A stretch of 64,000 nt of DNA from positions 69,107,044 to 69,171,043 of the forward strand of contig CM047430.1 of the NCBI GenBank assembly GCA_026168455.1. The letters run 5' to 3'. A program made the position numbers and the translations under genes. The notes under the pieces were generated by a model. That model was given only the letters and a program-made list of their open reading frames with translations. It ran no database searches and was not told where the DNA came from. Position 1 is the stretch's first letter. Every line of letters starts with the position of its first letter. Below are positions 12,596 through 26,300 of this stretch, piece by piece. Origin of the DNA: Theocolax elegans (Eukaryota > Arthropoda > Insecta > Hymenoptera > Cerocephalidae).

Positions 12596-12669
12596 CGAGA
12601 GATTTGAACCCGAGACCGCTTGGGTAACCGTCTGCAGACACGCGCCTTAACGCTCACGGCTACCGTGTC
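12596..12669 (-). repeat. tRNA-derived (SINE-like) segment, right arm
   Basis: Exact inverted copy of the A-box/B-box segment in the left arm. Because it is carried symmetrically, it was part of the 4.3-kb unit before the palindrome formed. Confidence 0.45.
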
Positions 12670-12739
12670 TATGAAATGCCAAAATGTTAGAACATATATT
12701 TAAATTGTGCCCCTGGTTAGAGTTAAGGATTTTTTTAAA

Positions 12740-12748
<9 letters not shown>

Positions 12749-12823
<75 letters not shown>
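12749..12823. repeat. (TA)n(GA)n microsatellite, right arm
   Basis: Inverted counterpart of the TC/TA tract at 4818-4902, about 10 bp shorter overall. Confidence 0.9.
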
Positions 12824-12825
<2 letters not shown>

Positions 12826-13198
12826 CTCAGATACTCACGCACATACATAAACGTATGATGATGGCAAAATAGGAAGACGGAGACGTATAGACAGAGAGAA
12901 TGTATGTTTGTCTCGTGTATATATATATATATATATATACCTATAAGTTTGTATGTATGTGTGTGTGTGTATATATGCAGTACAGGTACGAACGTATGGC
13001 ATAATAGACGGAGAAAACAAAAAGCGAAAGAGAGAGGGTGAGTGAGATAGAGTGAGTAAGAGAGAGAGAGAGAAGCGAGAAGCCTAATTGGGCAAGTCTG
13101 TCAATGTTATTGTTTTAGACGTTGTCCGTGATTGGTGGAAGGCGTGGCTAAAATAGCCGAACTTATATGCGCGCTTCCCTTTTTCTCCTTTTCTCAGA

Positions 13199-13229
13199 AT
13201 TGTGCTCAGTGTCCGATTGTGCTCAGTGT
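13199..13229 (-). repeat. Subterminal 14-bp direct repeat pair (right end)
   Basis: Mirror image of the pair at the left terminus: ATTGTGCTCAGTGT occurs twice, at 13199-13212 and 13216-13229. Confidence 0.5.
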
Positions 13230-13238
13230 GGTAGTCCC

Positions 13239-13246
13239 CACCCGGC
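13239..13246 (+). repeat. 8-bp target site duplication, right copy
   Basis: CACCCGGC directly follows the palindrome terminus and matches 4400-4407 exactly. It continues into a normal satellite monomer (AGTGGAACGAAATC). Confidence 0.9.
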
Positions 13247-16200
13247 AGTGGAACGAAATCTAAAAATTTGAAAATTTCGACTTCATAGCCGGTTTATGCG
13301 TGTATATACGTGTAATATTGCATGTTTACTCAATCCACCCGGCAACGGAACGAAATCTAAAAATTTCAAAATTTGGCCTTCCTTGCCAGTTTAGGTGTGT
13401 ATATACATGTAAAAATGCATTTTAATTCAATCCACGCGGCAATGGAACGAAATCTAAAAATTTGAAAATTTCGACTTCATAGCCGGTTTATGTGTGTATT
13501 TACATGTAATATTGTATGTTAACTCAATGCACCCGGCAACGGAAAGAAATCTAAAAATTTGAAAGTTTGGACTTCCTAGCTGGTTTATGTGTGTATATAC
13601 GTGTAATATTGCATGTTAACTCAATCCACCCCGCAACGGAACGAAATCTAAATATTTGAATATTTGGCCTTCTTTGCCGGTTTATGTGTGTATATACATG
13701 TAAAAATGCATGTTAATTCAATTCACCCGGCAATGGAACGAAATCTAAAAATTGGAAAATTTCGACTTCATAGCCGGTTTATACGTGTATATACGTGAAA
13801 AAAAGCATTTGAATTCAAAGCACCCGGCTAAGGAACAAAATCTAAAAATTTGAAAATTTCGACTTCATAGCCGGTTTATGTGTGTATATACATGTAATAT
13901 TGCATGTTAACTCAATGCACCCGGCAACGGAACGAAATCTAAAAATTTTAAAATTTGGACTTCCTAGCTGGTTTTGTGTGTATATACGTGTAAAAATGCA
14001 TTTGAATTCAAAGCACCCGGCTATGGAACGAAATCTAAAAATTTGAAAATTTCGACTTCTTTGCCGGGTTATGTGTGTATATACGTGTAAAAATGCATGA
14101 TAACTCAATCCACCCGGCAACGGAACGAAATCTAAATATTTGAAAATTTGGCCTTCTTTGCCGGTTTATGTGTGTATACGTGTAAAAATGCATGTTAATT
14201 CAATCCGGTTTATATGTGTTTATACGAGAAAAAAGCATTTCAATTCAAAGCACCCGGCTATGGAACGAAATCTAAAAATTTGAAAATTTGGCCTTCTTTG
14301 CCGGTTTATGAGTGTATATACATGTAAAAATGCATGTTAATTCATTCCACCCGGCAGTGGAACGAAATCTAAAAATTTGAAAATATCGACTTCATAGCCG
14401 TTTATGCGTGTATATACGAGAAAAAAAGCATTTGAATTCAATGCACCCGGCTATGGAACGAAATCTAAAAATTTGAAAATTTCGACTTCTTTGCCGGGTT
14501 ATGTGTGTATATACGTGTAAAAATGCATGATAACTCAATCCACCCGGCAACGGAACGAAATCTAAATATTTGAAAATTTGGCCTTCTTTGCCGGTTTATG
14601 TGTGTCTATACGTGTAAAAATGCATGTTAATTCAATCCGGTTTATATGTGTTTATACGAGAAAAAAGCATTTCAATTCAAAGCACCCGGCTATGGAACGA
14701 AATCTAAAAATTTGAAAATTTGGCCTTCTTTGCCGGTTTATGAGTGTATATACATGTAAAAATGCATGTTAATTCATTCCACCCGCAGTGGAACGAAATC
14801 TAAAAATTTGAAAATATCGACTTCATAGCCGGTTTATGCGTGTATATACGAGAAAAAAGCATTTGAATTCAATGCACCCGGCTATGGAACGAAATCTAAA
14901 AATTTGAAAATTTCGACTTCTTTGCCGGGTTATGTGTGTATATACGTGTAAAAATGCATGATAACTCAATCCACCCGGCAACGGAACGAAATCTAAATAT
15001 TTGAAAATTTGGCCTTCTTTGCCGGTTTATGTGTGTCTATACGTGTAAAAATGCATGTTAATTCAATCCGGTTTATATGTTTATACGAGAAAAAAGCATT
15101 TCAATTCAAAGCACCCGGCTATGGAACGAAATCTAAAAATTTGAAAATTTCGACTTCTTAGCCGGTTTATGCGTGTATATACGTGTAATATTGCATGTTA
15201 ACTCATTCCACCCCGCAACGGAACGAAATCTAAATATTTAAATATTTGGCCTTCTTTGCCGGTTTATGTGTGTATATACATGTAAAAATGCATTTTAATT
15301 CAATCCACCCGGCAGTGGAACGAAATCTAAAAATTTGAAAATTTCGACTTCATAGCCGGTTTATGCGTGTGTATACGTGTAATATTGCATGTTAACTCAA
15401 TCCACCCGGCAATGGAACGAAATCTAAAAAATTGAAAATTTGGCCTTCCTTGCCAGTTTATGTGTGTATATACATGTAAAAAAGGATTTTAATTCAATCC
15501 ACGCGGCAATGAAACGAACTCTAAAATTTTGAAAATTTAGACTTCATAGCCGGTTTATGTGTGTATATACAAGTAATATTGCATGTTAACTCAATGCACC
15601 CGGCAACGGAACAAAATCTAAAAATTTGAAAATTTGGACTTCCTAGCTGGTTTATGTGTATATATACGTGTAATATTGCATGTTAATTCAATCCACCCAG
15701 CAATGGAACGAAATCTAAAAATTTGAAAATTTTGACTTCATAGACGGTTTATGCGTGTATATACGTGTAATATTGCATGTTAACTCAATCCACCCGGCAA
15801 CGGAACGAAATCTAAATATTTGAAAATTTGGCCTTCTTTGCCGGTTTATGTGTGTATATACATGTAAAAATCCATGTTAATTCAATCCACCCGGCAACAG
15901 AACGAAATCTAAAAATTTGAAAATATCGAATTCATAGCCGGTTTATGCGTGTATATACGTGAGAAAAAGCATTTGAATTCAAAGCACCCGGCTATGGAAC
16001 GAAATCTAAAAATATGAAAATTTGGACTTCCTAGCTGGTTTATGTGTGTATATTCGTGTAATATTGCATGTTAATTCAATCCACCCGGCAATGGAACGAA
16101 ATCTAAATATTTGAAAATTTCGACTTCTTTGCCGGGTTATGTGTGTATATACGTGTAAAAATGCATGTTAACTCAATCCACCCGGCAACGGAACGAAATA

Positions 16201-17394
16201 TAATATTTGAAAATTTGGCCTTCTTTGCCGGTTTATGTGTGTACATACATGTAAAAATGCATGTTAATTCAATTCACGCGGCTATGGAATGGACTCTAAA
16301 AATTTGAAAATTTCGACTTCATAGCCGGTATATACGTGTACATACGTGAAAAAAAGCATTTGAATTCAAACCACCCGGCTATGGAACGAAAACTAAAAAT
16401 TTGAAAATTTGGCCTTCTTTGCCGGTTTATGTGTGTATATACATGTAAAAATGCATGTTAATTCAATCCACCCGGCAATGGAACGAAATCTAAAAATTTG
16501 AAAATATCGACTTCATAGCCGGTTTATGCGTGTATATACGTGAAAAAAAGCATTTGAATTCAAACCACCCGGCTATGGAACGATATCTAAAAATATGAAA
16601 ATTTGGACTTCCTAGCTGGTTTATGTGTGTATATACGTGTAAAAATGCATGTTAATTCAATCCACCCGGCAGTGGAACGAAATCTAAAAATTTGAAAATT
16701 TGGACTTCTATGCTGGTTTATGTGTGTATATACGTGTAATATTGCATGTTAACTCAATGCACCCGGCAACGGAACGAAATCTAAAAATTTGAAAATTTGG
16801 ACTTCCTAGCTGGTTTTTGTGTGTATATACGTGTAAAAATGCATGTTAATTCAATCCACCCGGCAGTGGAACGAAATCTAATAATTTGAAAATTTCGACT
16901 TCATAGCCGGTTTATGCGTGTATATACGTGAAAAAAAAGCATTTCAATTCAAAGCACCCGGCTATGGAACGAAATCTAAAAATTTGAAAATTTGGACTTC
17001 CTAGCTGGTTTATGTGTATATATACGTGTAATATTGCTTGTTAATTCAATCCACCCCCCAACGGAACGAAATCTAAAAATTTGAAAATTTGGACTTCCTA
17101 GCTGGTTTATGTGTATATATACGTGTAATATTGCTTGTTAATTCAATCCACCCCCCAACGGAACGAAATCTAAAAATTTGAAAATTTCGACTTCATAGCC
17201 GGTTTATGTGTGTATTTACATGTAATATTGTATGTTAACTCAATGCACCCGGCAAAGGAAAGAAATCTAAAAATTTGAAAGTTTGGTCTTCGTAGCTGGT
17301 TTATGTGTGTATATACGTGTAATATTGCATGTTAATACAATCCACCCGGCAATGGAACGAAATCTAAAAATTTGAAAATTTTGACTTCTTAGCC
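13239..17394. repeat. 97-bp satellite array, right of the palindrome
   Basis: Continues the array in register with the left block: removing the palindrome and one CACCCGGC restores an ordinary monomer. It contains a local tandem of about 431 bp (three copies at roughly 14201, 14633 and 15064), each copy built of four full monomers plus one 51-bp-deleted monomer. No genes. Confidence 0.95.
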
Positions 17395-20300
17395 GGTTTC
17401 TATGTGTTTATACGAGAAAAAAGCATTTGAATTCAAAGCACCCGGCTATGGAACGAAATCTAAAAATTAGAAAATTACGACTTCTTAGCCGGTTTTTGTG
17501 TGTATATACGTGTAAAAATGCATGTTAATTCAATCCACCCCGCAACGGAACGAAATCTAAAAATTTGAAAATTTGGACTTCTAAGCTGGTTTATGTGTGT
17601 ATAGACGTGTAAAAATGCATGTTAATTCAATCCACCCGGCAGTGGAACGAAATATAAAAATTTGAAAATTTCGACTTCATAGCCGGTTTATGCGTGTATA
17701 TACGTGTAATATTGCATGTTAACTCAATCCACCCGGCAATGGAACGAAATCTAAAAAATTGAAAATTTGGCCTTCCTTGCCAGTTTATGTGTGTATATAC
17801 ATGTAAAAATGCATTTTAATTCAATCCACGCGGCAATGAAACGAACTCTAAAAATTTGAAAATTTAGACTTCATAGCCGGTTTATGTGTGTATATACAAG
17901 TAATATTGCATGTTAACTCAATGCACCCGGCAACGGAACGAAATCTAAAAATTTGAAAATTTGGACTTCCTAGCTGGTTTATGTGTATATATACGTGTAA
18001 TATTGCATGTTAATTCAATCCACCCGGCAATGGAACGAAATCTAAAAATTTGAAAATTTTGACTTCATAGACGGTTTATGCGTGTATATACGTGTAATAT
18101 TGCATGTTAACTCAATCCACCCGGCAACGGAACGAAATCTAAATATTTGAAAATTTGGCCTTCTTTGCCGGTTTATGTGTGTATATACATGTAAAAATGC
18201 ATGTTAATTCAATCCACCCGGCAACAGAAAGAAATCTAAAATTTGAAAATATCGAATTCATAGCCGGTTTATGCGTGTATATACGTAAAAAAAAGCATTT
18301 GAATTCAAAGCACCCGGCTATGGAACGAAATCTAAAAATATGAAAATTTGGACTTCCTAGCTGGTTTATGTGTGTATATTCGTGTAATATTGCATGTTAA
18401 TTCAATCCACCCGGCAATGGAACGAAATCTAAAAATTTGAAAATTTTGACTTCTTAGCCGGTTTATATGTGTTTATACGAGAAAAAAGCATTTGAATTCA
18501 AAGCACCCGGCTATGGAACGAAATCTAAAAATTTGAAAATTTCGACTTCTTTGCCGGGTTATGTGTGTATATACGTGTAAAAATGCATGTTAATTCAATC
18601 CACCCGGCAGTGGAACGAAATCTAAAAATTTGAAAATTTCGACTTCATAGCCGGTTTATGCGTGTATATACGTGTAATATTGCATGTTAACTCAATCCAC
18701 CCGGCAACGGAACGAAATCTAAATATTTGAAAATTTGGCCTTCTTTGCCGGTTTATGTGTGTACATACATGTAAAAATGCATGTTAATTCAATTCACGCG
18801 GCAATGGAACGAAATCTAAAAATTTGAAAATTTCGACTTCATAGCCGGTTTATGTGTGTATATACATGTAATATTGCATGTTAACTCAATGCACCCCGCA
18901 ACGGAACGAAATCTAAATATTTAAATATTTGGCCTTCTTTGCCGGTTTATGTGTGTATATACATGTAAAAATGCATTTTAATTCAATCCACGCGGCAATG
19001 GAACGAAATCTAAAAATTTGAAAATTTCGCCTTCATAGCCAGTTTAGGTGTGTATATACATGTAAAAATGCATTTTAATTCAATCCACGCGGCAATGGAA
19101 CGAAATCTAAAAATTTGAAAATTCGACTTCATAGCCGGTTTATACGTGTATATACGTGAAAAAAAGCATTTGAATTCAAAGCACCCGCTAAGGAACGAAA
19201 TCTAAAAATTTGAAAATTTCGACTTCTTAGCCGGTTTATGCGTGTATATACGTGTAATATTGCATGTTAGCTCAATCCACCCCGCAACGGAACGAAATCT
19301 AAATATTTAAATATTTGGCCTTCTTTGCCGGTTTATGTGTGTATATACATGTAAAAATGCATTTTAATTCAATCCACGCGGCAATGGAACGAAATCTAAA
19401 AATTTGAAAATTTCGCCTTCATAGCCAGTTTAGGTGTGTATATACATGTAAAAATGCATTTTAATTCAATCCACGCGGCAATGGAACGAAATCTAAAAAT
19501 TTGAAAATTACGACTTCATAGCCGGTTTATACGTGTATATACGTGAAAAAAAGCATTTGAATTCAAAGCACCCGGCTAAGGAACGAAATCTAAAAATTTG
19601 AAAATTTCGACTTCATAGCCGGTTTATGTGTGTATATACATGTAATATTGCATGTTAACTCAATGCACCCAGCAACGGAACGAAATCTAAAAATTTGAAA
19701 ATTTGGACTTCCTAGCTGGTTTATGTGTATATATACGTGTAATATTGCTTGTTAATTCAATCCACCCCCAACGGAACAAAAATCTAAAAATTTGAAAATT
19801 TTGACTTCATAGACGGTTTATGCGTGTATAAACGTGTAAAAAATGCAGGTTAATTCAATCCACCCGGCAGTGGAACGAAATCTAAAAATTTGAAAATTTC
19901 GACTTCATAGCCGGTTTATGCGTGTATATACGTGTAATATTGCATGTTTACTCAATCCACCCGGCAACGGAACGAAATCTAAAAATTTGAAAATTTGGCC
20001 TTCCTTGCCAGTTTAGGTGTGTATATACATGTAAAAATGCATTTTAATTCAATCCACGCGGCAATGGAACGAAATCTAAAAATTTGAAAATTTCGACTTC
20101 ATAGCCGGTTTATGTGTGTATTTACATGTAATATTGTATGTTAACTCAATGCACCCGGCAACGGAAAGAAATCTAAAAATTTGAAATATTGGACTTCTAG
20201 CTGGTTACGTGTAATATTGCATGTTAATTCAATCCACCCAGCAATGGAACGAAATCTAAAAATTTGAAAATTTTGACTTCATAGACGGTTTATGCGTGTA

Positions 20301-23300
20301 TATACGTGTAATATTGCATGTTAACTCAATCCACCCGGCAACGGAACGAAATCTAAATATTTGAAAATTTGGCCTTCTTTGCCGGTTTATGTGTGTATAT
20401 ACATGTAAAAATCCATGTTAATTCAATCCACCCGGCAACAGAACGAAATCTAAAAATTTGAAAATATCGAATTCATAGCCGGTTTATGCGTGTATATACG
20501 TGAGAAAAAGCATTTGAATTCAAAGCACCCGGCTATGGAACGAAATCTAAAAATATGAAAATTTGGACTTCCTAGCTGGTTTATGTGTGTATATTCGTGT
20601 AATATTGCATGTTAATTCAATCCACCCGGCAATGGAACGAAATCTAAATATTTGAAAATTTCGACTTCTTTGCCGGGTTATGTGTATATACGTGTAAAAA
20701 TGCATGTTAACTCAATCCACCCGGCAACGGAACGAAATATAAATATTTGAAAATTTGGCCTTCTTTGCCGGTTTATGTGTGTACATACATGTAAAAATGC
20801 ATGTTAATTCAATTCACGCGGCTATGGAATGGACTCTAAAAATTTGAAAATTTCGACTTCATAGCCGGTATATACGTGTACATACGTGAAAAAAAGCATT
20901 TGAATTCAAACCACCCGGCTATGGAACGAAAACTAAAAATTTGAAAATTTGGCCTTCTTTGCCGGTTTATGTGTGTATATACATGTAAAAATGCATGTTA
21001 ATTCAATCCACCCGGCAATGGAACGAAATCTAAAAATTTGAAAATATCGACTTCATAGCCGGTTTATGCGTGTATATACGTGAAAAAAAGCATTTGAATT
21101 CAAACCACCCGGCTATGGAACGATATCTAAAAATATGAAAATTTGGACTTCCTAGCTGGTTTATGTGTGTATATACGTGTAAAAATGCATGTTAATTCAA
21201 TCCACCCGGCAGTGGAACGAAATCTAAAAATTTGAAAATTTGGACTTCTATGCTGGTTTATGTGTGTATATACGTGTAATATTGCATGTTAACTCAATGC
21301 ACCCGGCAACGGAACGAAATCTAAAAATTTGAAAATTTGGACTTCCTAGCTGGTTTTTGTGTGTATATACGTGTAAAAATGCATGTTAATTCAATCCACC
21401 CGGCAGTGGAACGAAATCTAATAATTTGAAAATTTCGACTTCATAGCCGGTTTATGCGTGTATATACGTGAAAAAAAGCATTTCAATTCAAAGCACCCGG
21501 CTATGGAACGAAATCTAAAAATTTGAAAATTTGGACTTCCTAGCTGGTTTATGTGTATATATACGTGTAATATTGCTTGTTAATTCAATCCACCCCCCAA
21601 CGGAACGAAATCTAAAAATTTGAAAATTTGGACTTCCTAGCTGGTTTATGTGTATATATACGTGTAATATTGCTTGTTAATTCAATCCACCCCCCAACGG
21701 AACGAAATCTAAAATTTGAAAATTTAGACTTCATAGCCCGGTTTATTGTGTGGTATATACACAGTATATTGCATGTTAACTCAATGCACCCGGCAACGGA
21801 ACAAAAATCTAAAAATTTGAAAATTGGGACTTCCTAGCTGGTTATGTGTGGTATATTACATGTAAAAAATCCATGTTAATTCAATCACCCCGGCCAACAG
21901 AACGAAATCTAAAATTTGAAAATTCTACTTCATAGCCGGGTATTGTGTATATACGTGGAAAAATGCATGTTAATTCAATCCACCCCGCAAAAAGTGAACG
22001 AAATCTAACAATTTGAAAATTTGGAGCTTCTAAGCGGGATATGTGTGTTAACGTGTAAAAATGCAGGTATAAGTCAATCCACCCCGGCTGTGGAACGAAA
22101 TCTAAAAATTTGAAAATTCGACTTCGTAGCCGGTTATGGGCTGTATATACGTGTAATTTTGCATGGTCATACTCAATGCACACCCGGCGATGTAACGAAA
22201 GCTAAAAATTTGAAAATTTCGACTTCTTACGGTTTATGCGTGTATATACGTGTAATTTGCATGTTAACTCAATGCACCCGGCAACGGAACGAAATCTAAA
22301 AATTTGAAAATTTGGACTTCCTAGCTGGTCTATGTGTAATATACGTGTAATATTGCATGTTAATTCAATCCACCCGGCAATGGAACGAAATCTAAAAATT
22401 TGAAAATTTGGACTTCTTAGTCGGTTTATAAGTGTTTATACGAGAAAAAAACATTTGAATTCAAAGCAGCCGGCTATGGAACGAAATCTAAAAATTTGAA
22501 AATTTCGACTTTTTGCCGGGTTATGTGTGTATATACGAGAAAAAAGCATTTGAATTCAATCCCGCAACGGAACGAAATCTAAAAATTTGAAAATTTGGAA
22601 TTCTAAGCTGATTTATGTGCATATAAACGTGTAAAAATGCAGGTTAATTCAATCAACCCGGCAGTGGAACGAAATCTAAAAATTTGAAAATATCGAATCA
22701 TAGCCGGTTTATGCGTGTATATACGTGAAAAAAAGCATTTGAATTCAAAGCACCCGGCTATGGAACGAAATCTAAAAATTTGAAAATTTCGACTTCTTTG
22801 CCGGGTTATGTGTGTATATACATGTAAAAATGCATGTTAATTCAATTCACCCGGCAATGGAACGAAATCTAAAAATATGAAAATTTGGACTTCCTAGCTA
22901 GTTTATGTGTGTATATACGTGTAATATTGCATTTTAATTGAATCCACCCGGCAATGGAACGAAATCTAAAAATTTGAAAATTTGGACTTCTTAGCCGGTT
23001 TATATGTGTTTATACGAGAAAAAAGCATTTGAATTCAAAGCACCCGGCTATGGAACGAAATCTAAAAATTTGAAAATTTCGACTTCTTTGCCGGGTTATG
23101 TGTGTATATACATGTAAAAATGCATGTTAATTCAATTCACCCGGCAATGGAACGAAATCTAAAAATTTGAAAATTTTGACTTCCTAGCTGGTTTATGTGT
23201 ATATACGTGTAATATTGCATTTTAATTCAATGCCACCCGACAATGGATCGAAATCTAAAAATTTGAAAATTTGCCTTCTTTGCCGGTGTATGTGTGTATA

Positions 23301-26300
23301 TACATGTAAAAATGCATGTTAATTCAATTCACCCGGCAATGGGAACGAAAATCTAGAAATTTGCAAAATTTGACTTCTTAGCCGGTTTATATGTGTTTAT
23401 ACGAGAAAAGAAGCATTTGAATTCAAAGCACCCGGCTAAAGGAACGAAATCTAAAAATTTGAAAATTTGGACTTCCTAGCTGGTTTATGTGTGTATATAC
23501 GTGTAAAAATGCATGTTAATTCAATCCACCCCGGCAACAGGAACGAAAATCTAAAAATTTGAAAATTATCGAATTAATAGCTGGTTTATGTGTGTATAGA
23601 CGTGTAAAAATAGCATGTTAATTCAATCCACCCGGCAGTGGAACGAAATCTAAAAATTTGAAAATTTCGACATTCTAGCCGGTTTATGCGTGTATATACG
23701 TGTAATATTGCATGTTAACTCAATGCACCCGTAACGGAAACGAAATGTAAAAATTTGAACATTTCGACTTATAGACGGGTTTTATGTTGGTGATTTAATG
23801 TAATATGTATGTAAATCAATGCAACCCGGCAACGAAAGAAATCTAAAAATTTGAACGTTGGTTCTTTAGCTGGTTTATGTGTGTATATACAGTATATTGC
23901 ATGTAATACAATCCACCCGGCAATGGAACGAAATCTAAAAATTTGAAAAATTTTGACTTCAGAGCGTTCTATGTGTGTATACGAGAAAATAAAGCATTGA
24001 ATTCAAAAGCACCCGGCTATGGAACGAAATCTAAAAATAGAAATTTACGACTTCTTAGACGGTTTTTGGTGTATTACGTGTAAAAATGATGTTAATTCAA
24101 TCCACCCGCAACGGAAAGATAATCTAAAATTTTGAAAATTTGAGACTTCTAAGCTTGGTTTATTGTGTATAGACGTGTAAAAAATGCATGTTAATTCAAT
24201 CCACCCGGCAGTGGAACGAAATCTAAAAATTTGAAATTTTCGACTTCATAGCCGGTTTATGCGTGTTATACGTGTAATTGCATGTTAACTCAATCCACCC
24301 GGCAATGGAACGAAATCTAAAAAATTGAAAATTTGGCCTTCCTTGCCAGTTTATGTGTGTATATACATGTAAAAATGCATTTTAATTCAATCCACGCGGC
24401 AATGAAACGAACTCTAAAAATTTGAAAATTTAGACTTCATAGCCGGTTATGTGTGTATAAACAAGTAATATTGCATGTTAACTCAATGCACCCGGCAACG
24501 GAACGAAATCTAAAGATTTGAAAATTTGGACTTCCTAGCTGGTTTATGTGTATATATACGTGTAATATTGCATGTTAATTCAATCCACCCGGCAATGGGA
24601 CGAAATCTAAAAATTTGAAAATATCGAATTCATAGCCGGTTCATGCGTGTATATACGTGAAAAAAAGCATTTGAATTCAAACCACCCGGCTATGGAACGA
24701 AAACTAAAAATTTGATAATTTGGCCTTCTTTGCCGGTTTATGTGTGTATATACATGTAAAAATGCATGTTAATTCAATTCACCCGGCAATGGAACGAAAT
24801 CTAAAAATTTGAAATATTCGACTTCATAGCCGGTTTATGAGTGTATATACGTGAAAAAAGCAATTGAATTCAAAGCCACCGGCTATAGGAACGAAATCTA
24901 AAAATATGAAAATTTCGGACTTCCTAGCCTGGTTTATGTGTGATATACGTGTAAATATTGCATGTTAATTCAATGCCACCCGGCAAGTGGAACGAAATCT
25001 AAAAATTTTAAAATTTGGACTTCTAGCTGGTTTATGTGTGTATATACGTGTAAATATGCATTTACTTCAATCACCCGGCTATGGAACGAAATCTAAAATT
25101 TGAAAATTTCGACTTCTTTAGCCGGTGTTATGTGGTATATACGTGTAAAAATGCATTGATAACTCAACCACCCGGCCTCTGGAACGAAATCTAAATATTT
25201 GATAAATTTGGCCTTCTTTGCCGGTTTATGTGTGTATATACGTGTAAAAATGCATGTTAATTCAATCCGGTATATGTGTTATACGAGGAAAAAAGCATTT
25301 CAATCAAGCACCGGCTATGGAACGAAATCTAAAAATTTGAAAATTTGGCCTTCTTTGCCGGGTTATGTGTGTATATACATGTAAAAATGCATGTTAATTC
25401 ATTCCACCCGGCAGTGGAACGAAATCTAAAAATTTGAAATATCGACTTCATAGCCGGTTTATGCGTGTATATACGAGAAAAAAGCATTTGAATTCAATGC
25501 ACCCGGCTATGGAACGAAATCTAAAATTTGAAAATTTCGACTTCTTTGCCGGGTTATGTGTGTATATACGTGTAAAAATGCATGATAACTCAATCCACCC
25601 GGCAACGGAACGAAATCCTAATATTTGAAAATTTTGGCCTTCTTTGCCGGTTTATGTGTGTCTATACGTGTAAAAATGCATGTTAATTCAATCCGGTTTA
25701 TATGTGTTTATACGAGAAAAAAGCATTTCAATTCAAAGCACCCGGCTATGGAACGAAATCTAAAAATTTGAAAATTTCGACTTCTTAGCCGGTTTATGCG
25801 TGTATATACGTGTAATATTGCATGTTAACTCAATCCACCCCGCAACGGAACGAAATCTAAATATTTGAAAATATCGAATTCATAGCCGGTTTATGCGTGT
25901 ATATACGTAAAAAAAAGCATTTGAATTCAAAGCACCCGGCAATGGAACGAAATCTAAAAATTTGAAAATTTCGACTTCATAGCCGGTTTATATGTGTTCA
26001 TACGAGAAAAAAGCATTTGAATTCAAAGCACCCGGTTATGGAAGGAAATCTTAAAATTTGAAAATTTCGACTTCATAGCCGGTTTATATGTGTATATACG
26101 TGAAAAAAAGCTTTGAATTCAAACCACCCGGCTATGGAACGAAAACTAAAAATTTGAAAATTTGGCCTTCTTTGCCGGTTTATGAGTGTATATACATGTA
26201 AAAATGCATGTTAATTCAATCCACCCGGCAATGGAACGAAATCTAAAAATTTGAAAATTTCGACTTCTTTGCCGGGTTATGTGTGTATATACGGTGTAAA

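Larger units (their letters stand above)
4408..13238. mobile_element. Giant palindromic (foldback-like) transposable element, family unknown
   Basis: An 8831-bp unit begins GGGACTACCACACTGAG and ends with its exact reverse complement. The left arm (4408-8698) and right arm (8959-13238) match base for base wherever I compared them, apart from dinucleotide-repeat lengths. A 260-bp spacer separates them. An exact 8-bp duplication flanks the unit, so it arrived as one insertion into the satellite. Eight-bp duplications are known for hAT, P, Merlin and other cut-and-paste groups, but the termini match no family consensus I know. No long reading frame exists; the interior is AT-rich. It could be a foldback element, a non-autonomous element with very long inverted repeats, or an inverted dimer of a 4.3-kb element. 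Confidence 0.85.
8959..13238 (-). repeat. Right arm of the giant palindrome
   Basis: About 4280 bp, the inverted copy of 4408-8698. The 11-bp length difference is explained by shorter TA and GA/CT runs (11448-11521 and 12749-12823). I found no point differences in the segments I compared directly (near the centre, around 9180-9260, and the outer 150 bp). Such near-identity implies recent formation or ongoing arm-to-arm conversion. Confidence 0.9.

Noticed and set aside
4408..13238. Palindrome as a pure assembly artefact (read folded on itself)
   Set aside because: Different microsatellite lengths in the two arms, a unique 260-bp spacer, and exact 8-bp target duplications with a matching empty site argue for a real insertion; long-read confirmation would still be worthwhile.
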